DNA from: Herpetosiphon gulosus
GTDB taxonomy: Bacteria > Chloroflexota > Chloroflexia > Chloroflexales > Herpetosiphonaceae
Length of the DNA: 64,000 nucleotides
NCBI RefSeq assembly: GCF_039545135.1
Contig: NZ_BAABRU010000001.1
Span: forward strand, 186,001-250,000
Reading direction: 5' to 3'
Shown: one piece after another, positions 18,736 to 29,127 of the stretch
How positions within the stretch are numbered: position 1 is the first letter of the stretch
Layout of the letters: each line of letters begins with the position of its first letter
Program-made: the position numbers and the translations under genes
Notes under the pieces: model-generated
What the model was told of the DNA's origin: nothing
Seen by the model: only the letters and a program-made list of their open reading frames with translations
Database searches by the model: none

Positions 18736-18778
18736 CGCTGGGACGCAAGTCGGTAGTATAGCCGATTTTGTCCCAGCG
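18736..18778 (-). other. Strong hairpin between araA and the lacI-type gene
   Basis: A 9-bp perfect stem (CGCTGGGAC at 18736-18744 with GTCCCAGCG at 18770-18778) extends inward through AAGTCGG/CCGATTT with one wobble. No T-run follows, so it may attenuate or protect the upstream mRNA rather than terminate. The 189-base gap between araA and the regulator holds no convincing gene. Confidence 0.55.
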
Positions 18779-18891
18779 TTGCTCACGCCAAGTTGCCCCG
18801 CTGCTCAAGGCTAGCGGATCGCCAATCCACCACAGTTGGCGATCATTGCCAGGGTTGCGCAGCGTTGCGACTTGGGTTGCTTGCCGTGGGT

Positions 18892-20397
18892 TTACAAACC
18901 TTTGGCCAAGTGATAGTACAGATCGTTCCAACGAAGTTCTTGTTTGAATTGATGAACGTTGGTGTTGCGATCAATTTGTAAATATTCCATGCCAGCAATT
19001 TCAGCAAAGTCGGCAAGATGTTCGCTGGTCAGATCAAAGCTAAAGCCAGTGTGATGTGCTCCGCCTGCGTAGATCCAGGCTGCTGCAGCGGTTTTGAGAT
19101 CGGGCTGGGGTAGCCACAAGGCCCGGGCAACTGGTAACTTGGGCAAGGGTTGCTCGGTTTCAACTGCATCAACCACACTATTGATCAAGCGCAAACGATT
19201 GCCCATTTCCACGATTGAAGCATTAACGGCAGGTCCGGTTTTGGCATCAAATACCATGCGCACTGGATCAGCCTTGCCACCAATGCCCAAGGGATGGACT
19301 TCGAGCCGTGGTTTGGTGGCTGCGATTGATGGACAGATTTCGAGCATATGTGCGCCCAGCACTTTCATGCCGTTGCTACCAAAATGATAGGTGTAATCTT
19401 CCATGAACGAAGTGCCGCCATTTAGCCCTGCACTCATCACTTTCATTGCCCGCACCAGCGCAGCGGTTTTCCAATCGCCTTCGCCAGCAAAGCCATAGCC
19501 GCGATCCATCAGGCGTTGTGGGCCTAAACCTGGTAATTGCACCAAGCCATGTAAATCTTCAAAGGTAGTTGTAAAGCCTTTGAAATTGCCCTGCTCAAGG
19601 AAGTAGCGCAAGCCTAGCTCGATGCGGGCGGCTTCACGCAGCGATTGATGCTGTTCGCCGCCAGCTTGCAAGCCTGCCGCCAATTCATACTGTTCGGCAT
19701 ATTCTTGCAAGGTGCTGTTGATATCGGCATCGCTAACTTCGTTGACAAAGCGCACCAGATCGCCCACGCCATAGCCACTGACGCTATAGCCAAGCCGCAT
19801 TTGAGCATTAACTTTATCGCCTTCGGTTACGGCAACTTCGCGCATGTTGTCGCCAAAGCGGGCAAAACGTGCGCCTTGGGCATCGTGCCAAGCAGCGGCA
19901 GCGCGAGTCCAAGCGGCAATTCGATCATGAACTTCGCTATCTTGCCAGTGACCAACAATCACTTTGCGTTCTAAGCGCATACGGCTGACAATAAAGCCAA
20001 ATTCGCGGTCGCCGTGGGCGGCTTGATTGAGATTCATAAAATCCATGTCGATTTCCGACCATGGAATTTCGCTGTTGAATTGGGTGTGCAAGTGGGCCAA
20101 TGGTTTTTGCAAGCTGCGCAGGCCTGCAATCCACATTTTGGCTGGCGAGAAGGTATGCATCCAAGCAACCAAGCCAATGCAGTTTTTGGCGGCATTGGCT
20201 TCGAGCACCAAATTGTAAATTTCGTCAGGTGTTTTGAGCACAGGCTTGAACACCACCCGCACCGGAATTGTGCTACTTTGATCAAGTCCAGCGGCGATAA
20301 TTTGTGAGTGTTTGGCAACTTGCTCTAAAGTTTCGGGGCCATACAAATGTTGGCTGCCCGTAATAAACCAAACTTCATATTGTTTCAAGTCAAGCAT
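18892..20397 (-). CDS. araA: L-arabinose isomerase
   Basis: Converts L-arabinose to L-ribulose in the cytoplasm, the first step of arabinose breakdown. The 501-residue length and the N-terminus ([18 protein letters not shown]) are typical, and the Mn-site region ([20 protein letters not shown]) is intact. It lies downstream of araD and upstream of the regulator. The gap between araD and araA carries a GC-rich palindromic repeat. Confidence 0.97.
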   Translation of the reverse strand: MLDLKQYEVWFITGSQHLYGPETLEQVAKHSQIIAAGLDQSSTIPVRVVFKPVLKTPDEIYNLVLEANAAKNCIGLVAWMHTFSPAKMWIAGLRSLQKPLAHLHTQFNSEIPWSEIDMDFMNLNQAAHGDREFGFIVSRMRLERKVIVGHWQDSEVHDRIAAWTRAAAAWHDAQGARFARFGDNMREVAVTEGDKVNAQMRLGYSVSGYGVGDLVRFVNEVSDADINSTLQEYAEQYELAAGLQAGGEQHQSLREAARIELGLRYFLEQGNFKGFTTTFEDLHGLVQLPGLGPQRLMDRGYGFAGEGDWKTAALVRAMKVMSAGLNGGTSFMEDYTYHFGSNGMKVLGAHMLEICPSIAATKPRLEVHPLGIGGKADPVRMVFDAKTGPAVNASIVEMGNRLRLINSVVDAVETEQPLPKLPVARALWLPQPDLKTAAAAWIYAGGAHHTGFSFDLTSEHLADFAEIAGMEYLQIDRNTNVHQFKQELRWNDLYYHLAKGL

Positions 20398-20440
20398 TGA
20401 CTGGCCTTTCTATAGTTGAGGGGTCAGGGATCGGTTTATT

Positions 20441-20538
20441 CCCTCACCCCAACCCCTCTCCCACAGAGCGGGAGAGGGGCTTTTAGTTTTGCGGTTCCCC
20501 CTCGCTCGTAAGCGGGAGAGGGGGCTAGGGGGTGAGGG
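20441..20538. repeat. GC-rich palindromic repeat between araD and araA
   Basis: Composite of CCCTCACCCCAACCCCTCTC, its inverted partner and a second CCCCCTCGCTCG/GAGAGGGGG palindrome ending in GGTGAGGG. The core recurs at 42900-42938, 49437-49477, 53233-53328 and 59335-59437. Here it lies inside the arabinose operon and could influence the relative amounts of the araD and araA messages. Confidence 0.85.
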
Positions 20539-20582
20539 AACCACGTTATCTATAACCCGATCCCCAACAACCGATCCCCAGA

Positions 20583-21224
20583 TTATTGTCCATACACATT
20601 GGTATAGCGATAGTGCAATTTGGCAACGTCGTCGCTGGCGATTTCTTGGGGCTGGCCGATTTGCAAGGCGTACCAAGTTGTTCGCGCTACATCTTCGGTC
20701 ATTACGGCGGCTTTAACCGCAGCTTTGGCCGATTTGCCGATCGTGAAAACGCCATGATTTTGCAGTAATACCGCTGGCGATGTGCCAATATGCTCAACCA
20801 CCTGCTGGCCAATTTCTTCGCCACCAATTAATGCAAAACCAGCGCATGGAATCGGTCCACCAAATTCGTCGGCCATCGCGGTGAGATAAACCGGAATTGA
20901 TTTGCCGTTGGCGGCAAAAGCCGTAGCAAATGGTGAGTGGGTATGCACAATCCCATTGACATCGGGGCGATGACGATAAATATACAAATGGCTGGCGGTA
21001 TCCGATGAAGGTTTTAAGTCGCCTTCGATCACATTGCCATTTAAATCGAGCACCACATGATCGGCAGGCCGCAAATCTTCAAACATCACGCCGCTCGGCT
21101 TGATCACCACCAAATTGGTTTCAGGATCACGCGCACTAACATTGCCTGAAGTCCAGGTTACCAAGCCATTTTTGGGCAATTCAAGGTGCAGTTTCCAGAG
21201 TTCGTGTTTAATCGTTTCTAACAT
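20583..21224 (-). CDS. araD: L-ribulose-5-phosphate 4-epimerase
   Basis: Class II aldolase-fold enzyme of 213 residues that makes D-xylulose 5-phosphate from L-ribulose 5-phosphate. Seen: TSGNVSARDPE near the N-terminus, the KPSGV motif and the metal histidines in IVHTHSPFATAFA. Its place between araB and araA supports AraD over the related fuculose aldolase. It starts 25 bases after araB. Confidence 0.94.
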   Translation of the reverse strand: MLETIKHELWKLHLELPKNGLVTWTSGNVSARDPETNLVVIKPSGVMFEDLRPADHVVLDLNGNVIEGDLKPSSDTASHLYIYRHRPDVNGIVHTHSPFATAFAANGKSIPVYLTAMADEFGGPIPCAGFALIGGEEIGQQVVEHIGTSPAVLLQNHGVFTIGKSAKAAVKAAVMTEDVARTTWYALQIGQPQEIASDDVAKLHYRYTNVYGQ

Positions 21225-21249
21225 GGTCTGAATTCCAATCTGGCTGCAA

Positions 21250-22938
21250 CTAGGCTGTGAGCGCGGCGTGACGGAGCATTCGCAGCCGCTTCATCACATC
21301 GTTTTCGCCACGACCAAAGTAGTTGTACAGCACTTTATATTCAGCATAGAGCTGGTCGTAAATTTCAACATTGGCGGGAATGGGCTTGAAGGTTTCGGTT
21401 TTGAGCCGGCCCATCTGTTTGGCGGCGCTGGCAATATCGGCGTAACCACCTGCCTCAACGCCGGCAGCAACTGCGCCGTGCATGGCCGAACCGAGTGCTG
21501 GCGCTTGTTTGCTGGCGATCACGCTAATTTCATAGTTGGTCACATCAGCATAAATTTGCATCAGCAGCTGGTTTTTCTCGGGCAGGCCGCCAGCCGCAAT
21601 CAATTTGCGAATTGGCACACCCGATTGATTGAAGGTTTCGATAATTTCGCGTTTGCCATAGGCGGTTGCTTCGAGCAAGGCGCGGTAAATTTCGGGCGCA
21701 GTGGTGGCCAAGGTCATGCCCAAGACCAAGCCGTTGAGTTCAACATCGACCAAGGTTGAGCGATTGCCATTGAACCAATCGAGCGCCAAGAGACCGCTCT
21801 CGCCAGGCTTAAGTTTGGTAGCTTCGCGTTCGAGCAAGCTATGAATATTGAGGCCTTCGGCTTTGGCTTGCTCAACATAGTCGCCAGGCACGCCATGCTC
21901 AATAAACCAAGCGAAAATATCACCAACCCCGCTCTGGCCTGCTTCGTAACCCAGCATGCCTGGCACGATCCCGCCATCGACGACCCCACACATGCCCTCG
22001 ACGATTGGCAATTCAGCCCGATGTTCGCCGTTCATCACGTCGCAGGTGCTGGTTCCCATAATCATCACCATCGTGCCGATTTCGGTATTGCCGGTAACTG
22101 GTAGGGTGACGTGGGCATCAACATTGGCGACAGCAACCGCTGTGCCAGCCCGCAAGCCCGTCCATTTGGCGGCTTGTTGGCTGAGGCCGCCAGCTTTTGC
22201 CCCAAGCGGCAAGAGCGTGCGCGACATCTTTTGATCGACGATATGTTCCATGCGTTCGTCGAGTGCCTTAAAAAACTCGTTAGGGGGAAAGCCCTCGGAT
22301 TTTGACCACATGGCTTTGTAGCCTGCGGTGCATTCGTTGCGGGTTTCGACTCCGGTCAATTGCCAAACCACCCAGTCGGTTGCTTCGATCAAGCGATCGG
22401 CGGCGGCATAGACTTCGGGGGCTTCATTGAGAATTTGCCAAGCCTTGGGGAAAAACCACTCTGAGCTAATCTTGCCGCCGTAGCGATCAAGAAAGCTATA
22501 GCCAAGCTCACGAGCGATGTGGTTGAGTTGGTTGGCTTCGGGCTGTGCAGCATGATGTTTCCACAATTTGACCCAAGCATGCGGCGTGTTGCGCCACTCG
22601 GGCAGCATACACAACGGTGTGCCGTCGGCTTTGGTTGGCAACATCGTACAAGCGGTGAAATCGACCCCAATGCCAATTACATTAGCCGGGTCAACGCCAC
22701 TTTCTTTGAGAATAGCGGGAATCGTTATTTTGAACACATCGAGATAATCGTTGGGGTCTTGTAGTGCCCAATCTGGCTCTAGCCGAATATTGGTGTTTGG
22801 CAGCTTCTCGTCGATCACACCATTGGCATAGGGATAGATTGCCGTGGCGATTTCTTGACCATTGCGCACATCAACGAGCACAGCACGGCCCGACTCGGTG
22901 CCGAAATCGACACCGATCGCGTATGTTTGCCGACTCAT
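21250..22938 (-). CDS. araB: Ribulokinase
   Basis: FGGY-family sugar kinase of 562 residues, the usual AraB length, phosphorylating L-ribulose. Seen: the ATP-binding start [16 protein letters not shown], the central [12 protein letters not shown] region and the C-terminal [18 protein letters not shown] motif. A good AAAGGAG site precedes the ATG. It lies 63 bases after the permease gene in the same operon. Confidence 0.95.
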   Translation of the reverse strand: MSRQTYAIGVDFGTESGRAVLVDVRNGQEIATAIYPYANGVIDEKLPNTNIRLEPDWALQDPNDYLDVFKITIPAILKESGVDPANVIGIGVDFTACTMLPTKADGTPLCMLPEWRNTPHAWVKLWKHHAAQPEANQLNHIARELGYSFLDRYGGKISSEWFFPKAWQILNEAPEVYAAADRLIEATDWVVWQLTGVETRNECTAGYKAMWSKSEGFPPNEFFKALDERMEHIVDQKMSRTLLPLGAKAGGLSQQAAKWTGLRAGTAVAVANVDAHVTLPVTGNTEIGTMVMIMGTSTCDVMNGEHRAELPIVEGMCGVVDGGIVPGMLGYEAGQSGVGDIFAWFIEHGVPGDYVEQAKAEGLNIHSLLEREATKLKPGESGLLALDWFNGNRSTLVDVELNGLVLGMTLATTAPEIYRALLEATAYGKREIIETFNQSGVPIRKLIAAGGLPEKNQLLMQIYADVTNYEISVIASKQAPALGSAMHGAVAAGVEAGGYADIASAAKQMGRLKTETFKPIPANVEIYDQLYAEYKVLYNYFGRGENDVMKRLRMLRHAALTA

Positions 22939-23001
22939 GGCAACTCCTTTTAGGCTGAAGAAGGCACTAGACTAGTGGGCTAATGCCTTGGCTACCTGCA
23001 A

Positions 23002-24219
23002 TTAACCTTTGTTTTTGCTGGAGACATCGAAGTAGACTGCGATCAATAGCACAGCGCCTTTGATCACTTGTTGCCAATCGACGCTTACGCCAGCGATCGA
23101 CATACCATTGTTGAGCACGCCCATCACCAGCGCCCCGATTACCACGCCAAAGACTGTGCCGATGCCGCCTGAGGCTGATGCACCGCCAATAAAGACCGAG
23201 GCGATTACATCAAGCTCAAAGCCTGTACCTGCTTTAGGTGTGGCCGAGTTCAAACGCGCGGTGAAGATCAAGCCGCCGATGGCTGCCAAAACCCCCATAT
23301 TGATGAAGGTATAGAAAGTCAATCGGTCGGTTGGTACGCCAGAGAGTTTGGCGGCTTTTTCGTTGCCACCCAAGGCATAAATTCGTCGCCCAATCACGGT
23401 CTTTTTGGTCACAAACATATACAGCGCGATCAAGGCGATCAACACTAGCAAGACATTGGGCAAGCCTTCATAGGAAGCCAAGATATAGCAGAAGGCTAGA
23501 ATAATCCCAACGATTAGGGCATTTTTGGCGATAAACAAGGGAGTTGACAAGACTGGGAAGTTGAACGAGCGGCTATTTTTGCGACCAACTACATCTAAAT
23601 AAACGATGATTGCCGCAAAAGCCAAGCCTACGATGATTGTCGTGATGTGGAGAGCTGATTCAGCTCCGCCGATTGGGTCGCTGATAAAGCCAGTGCTCAT
23701 TTCGCGGAAGCTTGAAGGGAAGGGGCCAAGTGATGTACCACCTAGCATAACCAAGGTCAAACCGCGAAAAATCAACATGCCCGCCAGGGTCACAATAAAG
23801 GCTGGAATTTTGCGGAAGGCTACCCAATAGCCCTGAAAAGCGCCAATTGCTGCGCCGATGGCGATACATGCAGCAAAGGCGACGATGACTGGATAATCTT
23901 TTTCGACCAGCATATAGCCCGCGACCGCCCCAACAAAGGCCGCGACCGAGCCAACCGAAAGATCGATATGGCCTGCCACGATGATTAGCAGCATGCCCAG
24001 CGCCATCACCACGATATAGCTATTTTGCAAAATCACGTTGGTGATATTGAGTGGTTGCAGCAACACACCGTTGGTTTGAAATTGAAAATATAGCACAATG
24101 ATTACAAGGGCAACCAGCATGCCATATTCGCGCATATTATTTTTGACGAAATCGACAACGGTGGCGAGATTGAAACCAGCTGCTTTGCTGGCTTCGTTTG
24201 GCTTCAGTTCAGCGCTCAT
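23002..24219 (-). CDS. Sugar ABC transporter permease (multiple-monosaccharide type)
   Basis: 405-residue integral membrane permease of the CUT2 class (AraH/XylH/MmsB-like), with about ten hydrophobic segments and the conserved [18 protein letters not shown] region. It forms the membrane channel for the sugar delivered by the binding protein encoded at 25851-26990. Its start overlaps the ATPase stop by 4 bases, so translation is probably coupled. Linkage to araBDA points to arabinose as the main substrate. Confidence 0.93.
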   Translation of the reverse strand: MSAELKPNEASKAAGFNLATVVDFVKNNMREYGMLVALVIIVLYFQFQTNGVLLQPLNITNVILQNSYIVVMALGMLLIIVAGHIDLSVGSVAAFVGAVAGYMLVEKDYPVIVAFAACIAIGAAIGAFQGYWVAFRKIPAFIVTLAGMLIFRGLTLVMLGGTSLGPFPSSFREMSTGFISDPIGGAESALHITTIIVGLAFAAIIVYLDVVGRKNSRSFNFPVLSTPLFIAKNALIVGIILAFCYILASYEGLPNVLLVLIALIALYMFVTKKTVIGRRIYALGGNEKAAKLSGVPTDRLTFYTFINMGVLAAIGGLIFTARLNSATPKAGTGFELDVIASVFIGGASASGGIGTVFGVVIGALVMGVLNNGMSIAGVSVDWQQVIKGAVLLIAVYFDVSSKNKG

Positions 24220-25754
24220 GGCTGGTTAACCTCCTGCTGCATAATGCATTTCATGATTTTCTCTTGTGAGGCATCAGCAGCAGGCATTTCGCCCACAATC
24301 TGGCCTTCATTCATCACATAAATGCGATCACACATGCCGAGAATTTCGGGTAATTCCGAAGAGATCACAATGACGGCTTTGCCTTCTTGCGCTAGGCGGT
24401 TGATAATCGTGTAGATTTCGTATTTAGCTCCTACATCAATCCCACGAGTTGGCTCATCGAGAATCAGAATATCGGGGTTGGCAAACAGCCATTTGCTCAA
24501 AACGACTTTTTGCTGATTGCCACCAGAAAGATTGACGGTTTTTTGCAAGACGCTGGAGCTGCGAATTGCTAAATCATCACGATATTGATTGGTAACGCGC
24601 AACTCTTTTGGCTCGTTGATCACCGAATTGCGGGCAACGGCTGGTAGGTTGGCGAGGGTAATATTATTTTTGATCCCATCGATCAACACTAAACCATAAC
24701 TTTTGCGATCTTCGGTGACATAGGCAATGCCATTGCGAATGGCCTTTTGGATCGTGCGAACGTCGATCTCACGGCCATTTTTATATACATGGCCACTGAT
24801 ATGCTTACCATAAGCGTGACCAAAAATACTCATTGCTAATTCGGTGCGGCCCGAACCCATCAGGCCTGCGATCCCGACGATTTCGCCTTTGCGCACATTA
24901 AAGCTGACGTTATCGACAACTTTGCGCTCGGCGTGGAGTGGATGATAGACATTCCAATCGCGAACTTCAAACATCGTTTCGCCGATTGTGGCCTCGCGGG
25001 GCGGGAATCGATGGCTCAAATCGCGACCAACCATGCCGCGGATAATTCGGTCTTCGCTAATTTGTTCTTTGTGACAATCGAGGGTTTCGATCGTTGCGCC
25101 ATCACGGAGCACCGTGATCGCATCGGCAACTTTAGAAACCTCATTCAGTTTGTGCGAAATCAGAATTGATGAGATGCCTTGTTGTTTGAATTGCAGCAGC
25201 AATTCGAGCAAGGCTTCGCTATCGCTCTCGTTTAAGCTTGCAGTTGGTTCATCAAGAATCAGCAGTTTAACTTCTTTGGCAAGGGCTTTGGCAATTTCCA
25301 CCAGTTGCTGCTTGCCCACGCCCATATCAGTAATTAAGGTATTGGGCGATTCACTCAGCCCCACTTTTTTGAGCAATGTTTGGGTTTTGGCAATCGCCGT
25401 ATTCCAATTGATCACGCCGCGTGAGGCAGTTTCGTGGCCGAGAAAGATATTTTCGGCAATTGAGAGAAACGGAATCAAGGCCAATTCTTGGTGAATAATC
25501 ACAATCCCAAGTTTTTCGCTGGCGCTAATATCGTTGAAACGACATTCTTGGCCCTCGAAAATAATCTCGCCCGTGTAGGTTCCGTGGGGATACACCCCGC
25601 TGAGTACCTTCATCAAGGTCGATTTACCTGCGCCATTTTCGCCGACCAAGGCGTGAATTTCGGCTTGGCGCACTTGCAGGTTGACATCATTCAGCGCTTT
25701 AACCCCAGGAAAGGTTTTGGTGATTCCGCGCATTTCAAGTAGTACATCAGACAT
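24216..25754 (-). CDS. Sugar ABC transporter ATPase with two nucleotide-binding domains
   Basis: 512 residues from ATG 25754, matching the usual length of MmsA/XylG-type ATPases; the open frame continues 25 codons 5' without similarity. There are two ABC domains. The first has Walker [10 protein letters not shown] and DEPTASL. The second has a degenerate Walker A (GLMGSGRTE), signature LSGGNQQKV and [10 protein letters not shown]. It energises the CUT2 sugar importer together with the overlapping permease gene. Confidence 0.94.
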   Translation of the reverse strand: MSDVLLEMRGITKTFPGVKALNDVNLQVRQAEIHALVGENGAGKSTLMKVLSGVYPHGTYTGEIIFEGQECRFNDISASEKLGIVIIHQELALIPFLSIAENIFLGHETASRGVINWNTAIAKTQTLLKKVGLSESPNTLITDMGVGKQQLVEIAKALAKEVKLLILDEPTASLNESDSEALLELLLQFKQQGISSILISHKLNEVSKVADAITVLRDGATIETLDCHKEQISEDRIIRGMVGRDLSHRFPPREATIGETMFEVRDWNVYHPLHAERKVVDNVSFNVRKGEIVGIAGLMGSGRTELAMSIFGHAYGKHISGHVYKNGREIDVRTIQKAIRNGIAYVTEDRKSYGLVLIDGIKNNITLANLPAVARNSVINEPKELRVTNQYRDDLAIRSSSVLQKTVNLSGGNQQKVVLSKWLFANPDILILDEPTRGIDVGAKYEIYTIINRLAQEGKAVIVISSELPEILGMCDRIYVMNEGQIVGEMPAADASQEKIMKCIMQQEVNQP

Positions 25755-25804
25755 AACCTGTGCCTCGTTTGCTGAGAAGATGGCCAAGTTGTTCATATGC
25801 AAGC

Positions 25805-25839
25805 AGGTCTGTGCATGAGCCTTGCCCACACACAGACCT
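25805..25839 (-). other. Intercistronic hairpin after the sugar-binding protein gene
   Basis: A perfect 9-bp stem (AGGTCTGTG at 25805-25813 with CACAGACCT at 25831-25839) lies 11 bases beyond the binding-protein stop and before the ATPase gene. Such hairpins commonly stabilise the binding-protein message or limit read-through, giving more binding protein than membrane components. The GH42 operon has a palindrome in the equivalent place. Confidence 0.6.
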
Positions 25840-25850
25840 TGCTGCCAGAA

Positions 25851-26990
25851 TTATTTGGTTATGTCTTCTTTTTTGTAGTAACCACTGTCGATCAACACTT
25901 TTTCCCAGTTGGTTACATCGACGACCACCGGAACCAGCAATTGTGAAGGAACAACTTTGACCCCATTGTCATAGGTTTTGGTATCGTTGACGGCAACTTC
26001 TTTGCCCGACAACGAAGCTTCGACCATACCTACCACTGATTTAGCAAGCTCGCGGGTATCTTTGAAGATGGTTGAGCTTTGTTCGCCAGCGATAATTGAC
26101 TTGACTGAGGGCACTTCAGCATCTTGGCCTGAAACCACAGGCATTGGTTTGTCGGCGGTGCCGTAGCCAACACCTTTGAGCGATGAGATGATCCCGATGC
26201 TGATGCCGTCGTATGGTGACAGCACTGCATCAACTCGTTTGTCGCCGTAGAAAGCGCTCAAAATGTTGTCCATGCGTGATTGAGCGGTAGCACCGTCCCA
26301 GCGCAAGGTGGCAACTTTATCCATACCAGTTTGGCCGCTAACAACCACCAACTTGCCGCTATCGATGTAGGGTTGCAAGACCGACATAGCGCCATTGTAG
26401 AAGAAGAAGGCGTTGTTATCGTCGGATGAACCACCGAACAACTCGATATTGAATGGGCCTTTGCCTTCTTTCAAACCAAGTTTGTTTTCGATTGAGCTAG
26501 CTTGCAACACGCCGACTTGGAAGTTATCGAAGGTGGCGTAGTAGTCAACATTGGGGGTTTTTTTGATCAAGCGGTCGTAGGCGATAACCAGAATTTTCTT
26601 GTCTTTGGCACTTTGCAGAACATCTGAGAGGGTTTCGCCGTCGATTGCCGCAATCACCAAAACATTGACCCCTTTGGTGACCATGTTTTCAATTTGTGAA
26701 AGTTGGGTTGGGATATCGTCTTCAGCGTATTGAAGGTCGGTTTTGAAGCCTTTTTCTTGGAAATATTTCACCATATTGTCGCCGTCGGCAATCCAGCGAG
26801 CTGACGATTTGGTAGGCATTGAGATCCCAATGGTGAATTTGCTGTTATCGCTGCTGGCAGTTGTGCCACCAGTGCCGCCATCGGTTGGGGCAGTGGTGGG
26901 GGTTGCGGCTTCGCCACAGCTGGCCAAAACCATCGTCATGAGCAACATCAAAACCATCATGAACTTCGCGCGAGGAGACTTCATCGTCAT
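25851..26990 (-). CDS. Sugar-binding lipoprotein (ChvE/multiple-monosaccharide type)
   Basis: Periplasmic-binding-protein family 1, 379 residues from ATG 26990, directly preceded by AAGGAAGGAC; the next ATG at 26984 is also possible. The signal peptide ends in lipobox VLASC with Cys25, followed by a Thr/Gly tether. The sugar-binding domain begins [19 protein letters not shown], typical of ChvE-like xylose/arabinose/glucose binders. It is the first gene of the arabinose operon, about 200 bases downstream of the predicted transcription start. Confidence 0.92.
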   Translation of the reverse strand: MTMKSPRAKFMMVLMLLMTMVLASCGEAATPTTAPTDGGTGGTTASSDNSKFTIGISMPTKSSARWIADGDNMVKYFQEKGFKTDLQYAEDDIPTQLSQIENMVTKGVNVLVIAAIDGETLSDVLQSAKDKKILVIAYDRLIKKTPNVDYYATFDNFQVGVLQASSIENKLGLKEGKGPFNIELFGGSSDDNNAFFFYNGAMSVLQPYIDSGKLVVVSGQTGMDKVATLRWDGATAQSRMDNILSAFYGDKRVDAVLSPYDGISIGIISSLKGVGYGTADKPMPVVSGQDAEVPSVKSIIAGEQSSTIFKDTRELAKSVVGMVEASLSGKEVAVNDTKTYDNGVKVVPSQLLVPVVVDVTNWEKVLIDSGYYKKEDITK

Positions 26991-27150
26991 GTCCTTCCTT
27001 GGAGTAAGTTTTCGTGGGTGGTGGCTTGGGTTTTGCCACAAATGCTGTTGATGAGCTTAATTGCACACCCAACGAACACACGTTGCGAACACTGTAGTTT
27101 AAGTTTGGAACGGCGAATAGCAGGGAGGGTTTTAGAGGTGGTACCGACCT

Positions 27151-27222
27151 CGTTATCGATCCCGTTATCGATCCCGTTATCGATAACGGTCGCATTATAA
27201 CAATCCCAATTAACGCTGTCAA
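27151..27222 (-). promoter_or_regulatory. Consensus promoter with stacked LacI-type operators for the arabinose operon
   Basis: On the minus strand a perfect TTGACA (27222-27217) and TATAAT (27199-27194) are separated by exactly 17 bases. At and just beyond the expected start point are three 12-base direct repeats of CGTTATCGATCC (27151-27162, 27163-27174 and one starting at 27175). The last of these completes the perfect 14-bp palindrome CGTTATCGATAACG (27175-27188). A centre-CG palindrome is typical of LacI-family operators. The layout predicts a strong promoter shut by steric block. Confidence 0.85.
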
Positions 27223-27346
27223 GCAAGGACTATCGGTATTTTGAACTATCCCGATCTAGCCCATCTGGGGGGATCTTGCCTGATCGCTGCAAACTAGCGC
27301 AACACACTATGATTCTAGGCGTACACTATTAATGGAGGAACTGCTG

Positions 27347-28051
27347 ATGAAATGCCCAAATTGTTATAGCAATGTTTCAAATAGCAATGAAAAATGTCCG
27401 CGTTGCGATTGGGCGTTACGTGCGCCTGCCGCTGCAACTTCCTCAGCTGCCTTTGGTGAATCGCCAACCGCTAATGCTTGGGGCCGCGATCAAACTAATG
27501 ATGCTGGGGTTTGGGAGCCAACCATGCCTGCTTCGGCAGCGTGGGAGCAACCAACTGCTGAGCCTGCTTCGACGTGGGATCAAGCGCCGATGCAAAGCGT
27601 TGTGCCACCGCCAAACGCCACAATGATGGGCAATGCCATGCCCACAACTGTGGCCTTGACCAGTGGCCAAAAGACCCAACTGCTGTTTGGCGCATTTTTT
27701 CCACTCATCATCTTGGCAATTCCAATTTGGTTTATTGGGAGATCTGGCTTTACCGAGGAAATTAGCTTTTTTTGGTTTATTTTGGGGCTATTTGGCTTGG
27801 TGATGGGCTGGCAAGCGATTATGAATTTGGTCGATTTTTTCAGTGGCGTGGCTCAAATGCAAGTTGATCGTTTGACTAAAACCCAAGTTGTTAAAAATAA
27901 AAATAGCCGTACCTACTATGGTCATTTCGAACGAATTGGCCGCTTGAATATTGGCCGCGAAAACTATAATGCAGTCTTCCAAGGCGCAATTTATCAAGTA
28001 ACCTACAGTCCGCGCAGCAAACGACTGTGGGCGATGCAACAAGTTGGTTAA
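27347..28051 (+). CDS. Zinc-ribbon two-TM protein, family member 2
   Basis: 234 residues from ATG 27347 (GGAGGAAC upstream). The N-terminal zinc ribbon is MKCPNC...CPRC. A 90-residue Ala/Pro/Thr-rich linker leads to two TM segments (about 105-160) and a conserved C-terminal domain beginning SGVAQMQVDRL with many basic and aromatic residues. Closest relatives here are the next gene and the one at 17159. Function unknown. The linker and C-terminal domain probably lie in the cytoplasm on either side of a TM hairpin. Confidence 0.75.
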   Translation: MKCPNCYSNVSNSNEKCPRCDWALRAPAAATSSAAFGESPTANAWGRDQTNDAGVWEPTMPASAAWEQPTAEPASTWDQAPMQSVVPPPNATMMGNAMPTTVALTSGQKTQLLFGAFFPLIILAIPIWFIGRSGFTEEISFFWFILGLFGLVMGWQAIMNLVDFFSGVAQMQVDRLTKTQVVKNKNSRTYYGHFERIGRLNIGRENYNAVFQGAIYQVTYSPRSKRLWAMQQVG

Positions 28052-28072
28052 TTGAGCAGAATAGGAAACCTG

Positions 28073-28741
28073 ATGAAATGCCCAAATTGCCATAGCACTA
28101 TTACCACGAGGTTTGAGCGCTGTCCTCGTTGTGATTGGCAACTTAATGCTTCAGCCACAGCAACCGCCTCGGTTGATCAATTCTCAAACGATACTGTGTG
28201 GAATGACGAGCTAGTTTGGAATCCAGAAATCCTCGATCGATCAAGCCCTCAAATTGGTGCAACCTGGGATCAAATGCCCTTGCCAAGCGTTGCAGCACCC
28301 CCAAACTCGGCACCGATTGGGAGCAGCATGCCTACGACAACCCAATTGACTGGCAGCCAAAAATTTCAACTTTCAGTGAATGCGTTACTCCCATTTACAA
28401 GCGTAGCTATGGTTATTTGGTTAGTATTGCAATTCGATGAGTTAGCAGCAAGCAGTTTTGTTTGGATGATTGTGGGCGTATTTGGCTTGATTGGAGGTTG
28501 GCAAATAACCTTGCAACTGCTTGATATGTTCAGTGGAGTAGCTCAGATACAAGTTGATCGCTTGAGTAAGACCCAAATTGTGAAATATACAAGTCGCCCA
28601 TTGTTTTATGGTCATTTCGAGCGGGCTGGCCGCTTGAATATTGGCCGAATTAATCATAAGGTCGCTCAGCATGGTGCGATTTATCAAATAATATATAGTC
28701 CCCATAGTAAACAGTTGTGGATGATGAAACACCTTGGCTAA
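28073..28741 (+). CDS. Zinc-ribbon two-TM protein, family member 3
   Basis: 222 residues from ATG 28073, preceded by AGGAAACC. The first 25 or so bases are nearly identical to those of member 2, and the whole protein shows the same plan: zinc ribbon, long variable linker containing a shared TWDQMPLPSV-type segment, two TM segments, and a C-terminal domain beginning SGVAQIQVDRL. It looks like a tandem duplicate of member 2 that has diverged most in the linker. The function is not known to me. Confidence 0.75.
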   Translation: MKCPNCHSTITTRFERCPRCDWQLNASATATASVDQFSNDTVWNDELVWNPEILDRSSPQIGATWDQMPLPSVAAPPNSAPIGSSMPTTTQLTGSQKFQLSVNALLPFTSVAMVIWLVLQFDELAASSFVWMIVGVFGLIGGWQITLQLLDMFSGVAQIQVDRLSKTQIVKYTSRPLFYGHFERAGRLNIGRINHKVAQHGAIYQIIYSPHSKQLWMMKHLG

Positions 28742-28762
28742 TTCAGCAGAATAGGACTCCCA

Positions 28763-29077
28763 ATGCAATGCCCAGATTGTGACGCGACCCTACCATTGGC
28801 GGCAGGTAATTGTGCCAACTGTGGTGCGCTGATCGACAATCAATTATTACAGGTTGTGGTTGCGCCACCTGGCTCTCAGCCATTGACTGCCAAACAAGCT
28901 TGGCAATTCTTTTTGGTTGGTCTCGTACCTTGGTCAATAATGCTCATTTTTTGTTGGTGGTTTTTCAGCTCAGATGGCTGGTTGTATTGGCTGGTGATCG
29001 GGATTTTTGGTTGCTATCTGGTGGCTAAAATTGGCCGATTAATCTTCGATCTTTGGCGCAGTAAACGCGAGAAGTGA
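28763..29077 (+). CDS. Zinc-ribbon two-TM protein, short family member 4
   Basis: A 104-residue protein with the same N-terminal ribbon (MQCPDC...CANC), a short linker and two TM segments, but ending shortly after the second TM in basic residues. It lacks the conserved C-terminal domain of its neighbours. The upstream spacer (CAGCAGAATAGGA) closely resembles the one before member 3, which supports origin by tandem duplication followed by truncation. Function unknown. Confidence 0.65.
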   Translation: MQCPDCDATLPLAAGNCANCGALIDNQLLQVVVAPPGSQPLTAKQAWQFFLVGLVPWSIMLIFCWWFFSSDGWLYWLVIGIFGCYLVAKIGRLIFDLWRSKREK

Positions 29078-29088
29078 GTCGATTAATC

Positions 29089-29116
29089 AAAAAACCGCCA
29101 CTCAATTGAGCGGCGG
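29089..29116 (-). terminator. Terminator of the response-regulator gene
   Basis: Read on the minus strand, CCGCCGCTCAATTGAGTGGCGG (one mismatch in an 11-bp stem) is followed by a run of six T. It lies 12 bases beyond the response-regulator stop and also faces the end of the zinc-ribbon cluster. Confidence 0.75.
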
Positions 29117-29127
29117 CTTGCACCAAA

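Noticed and set aside
18703-18931. Open frame on the minus strand between araA and the lacI-type gene
   Set aside because: No recognisable domain, it overlaps the araA end in another frame, and the region is better explained by a hairpin.
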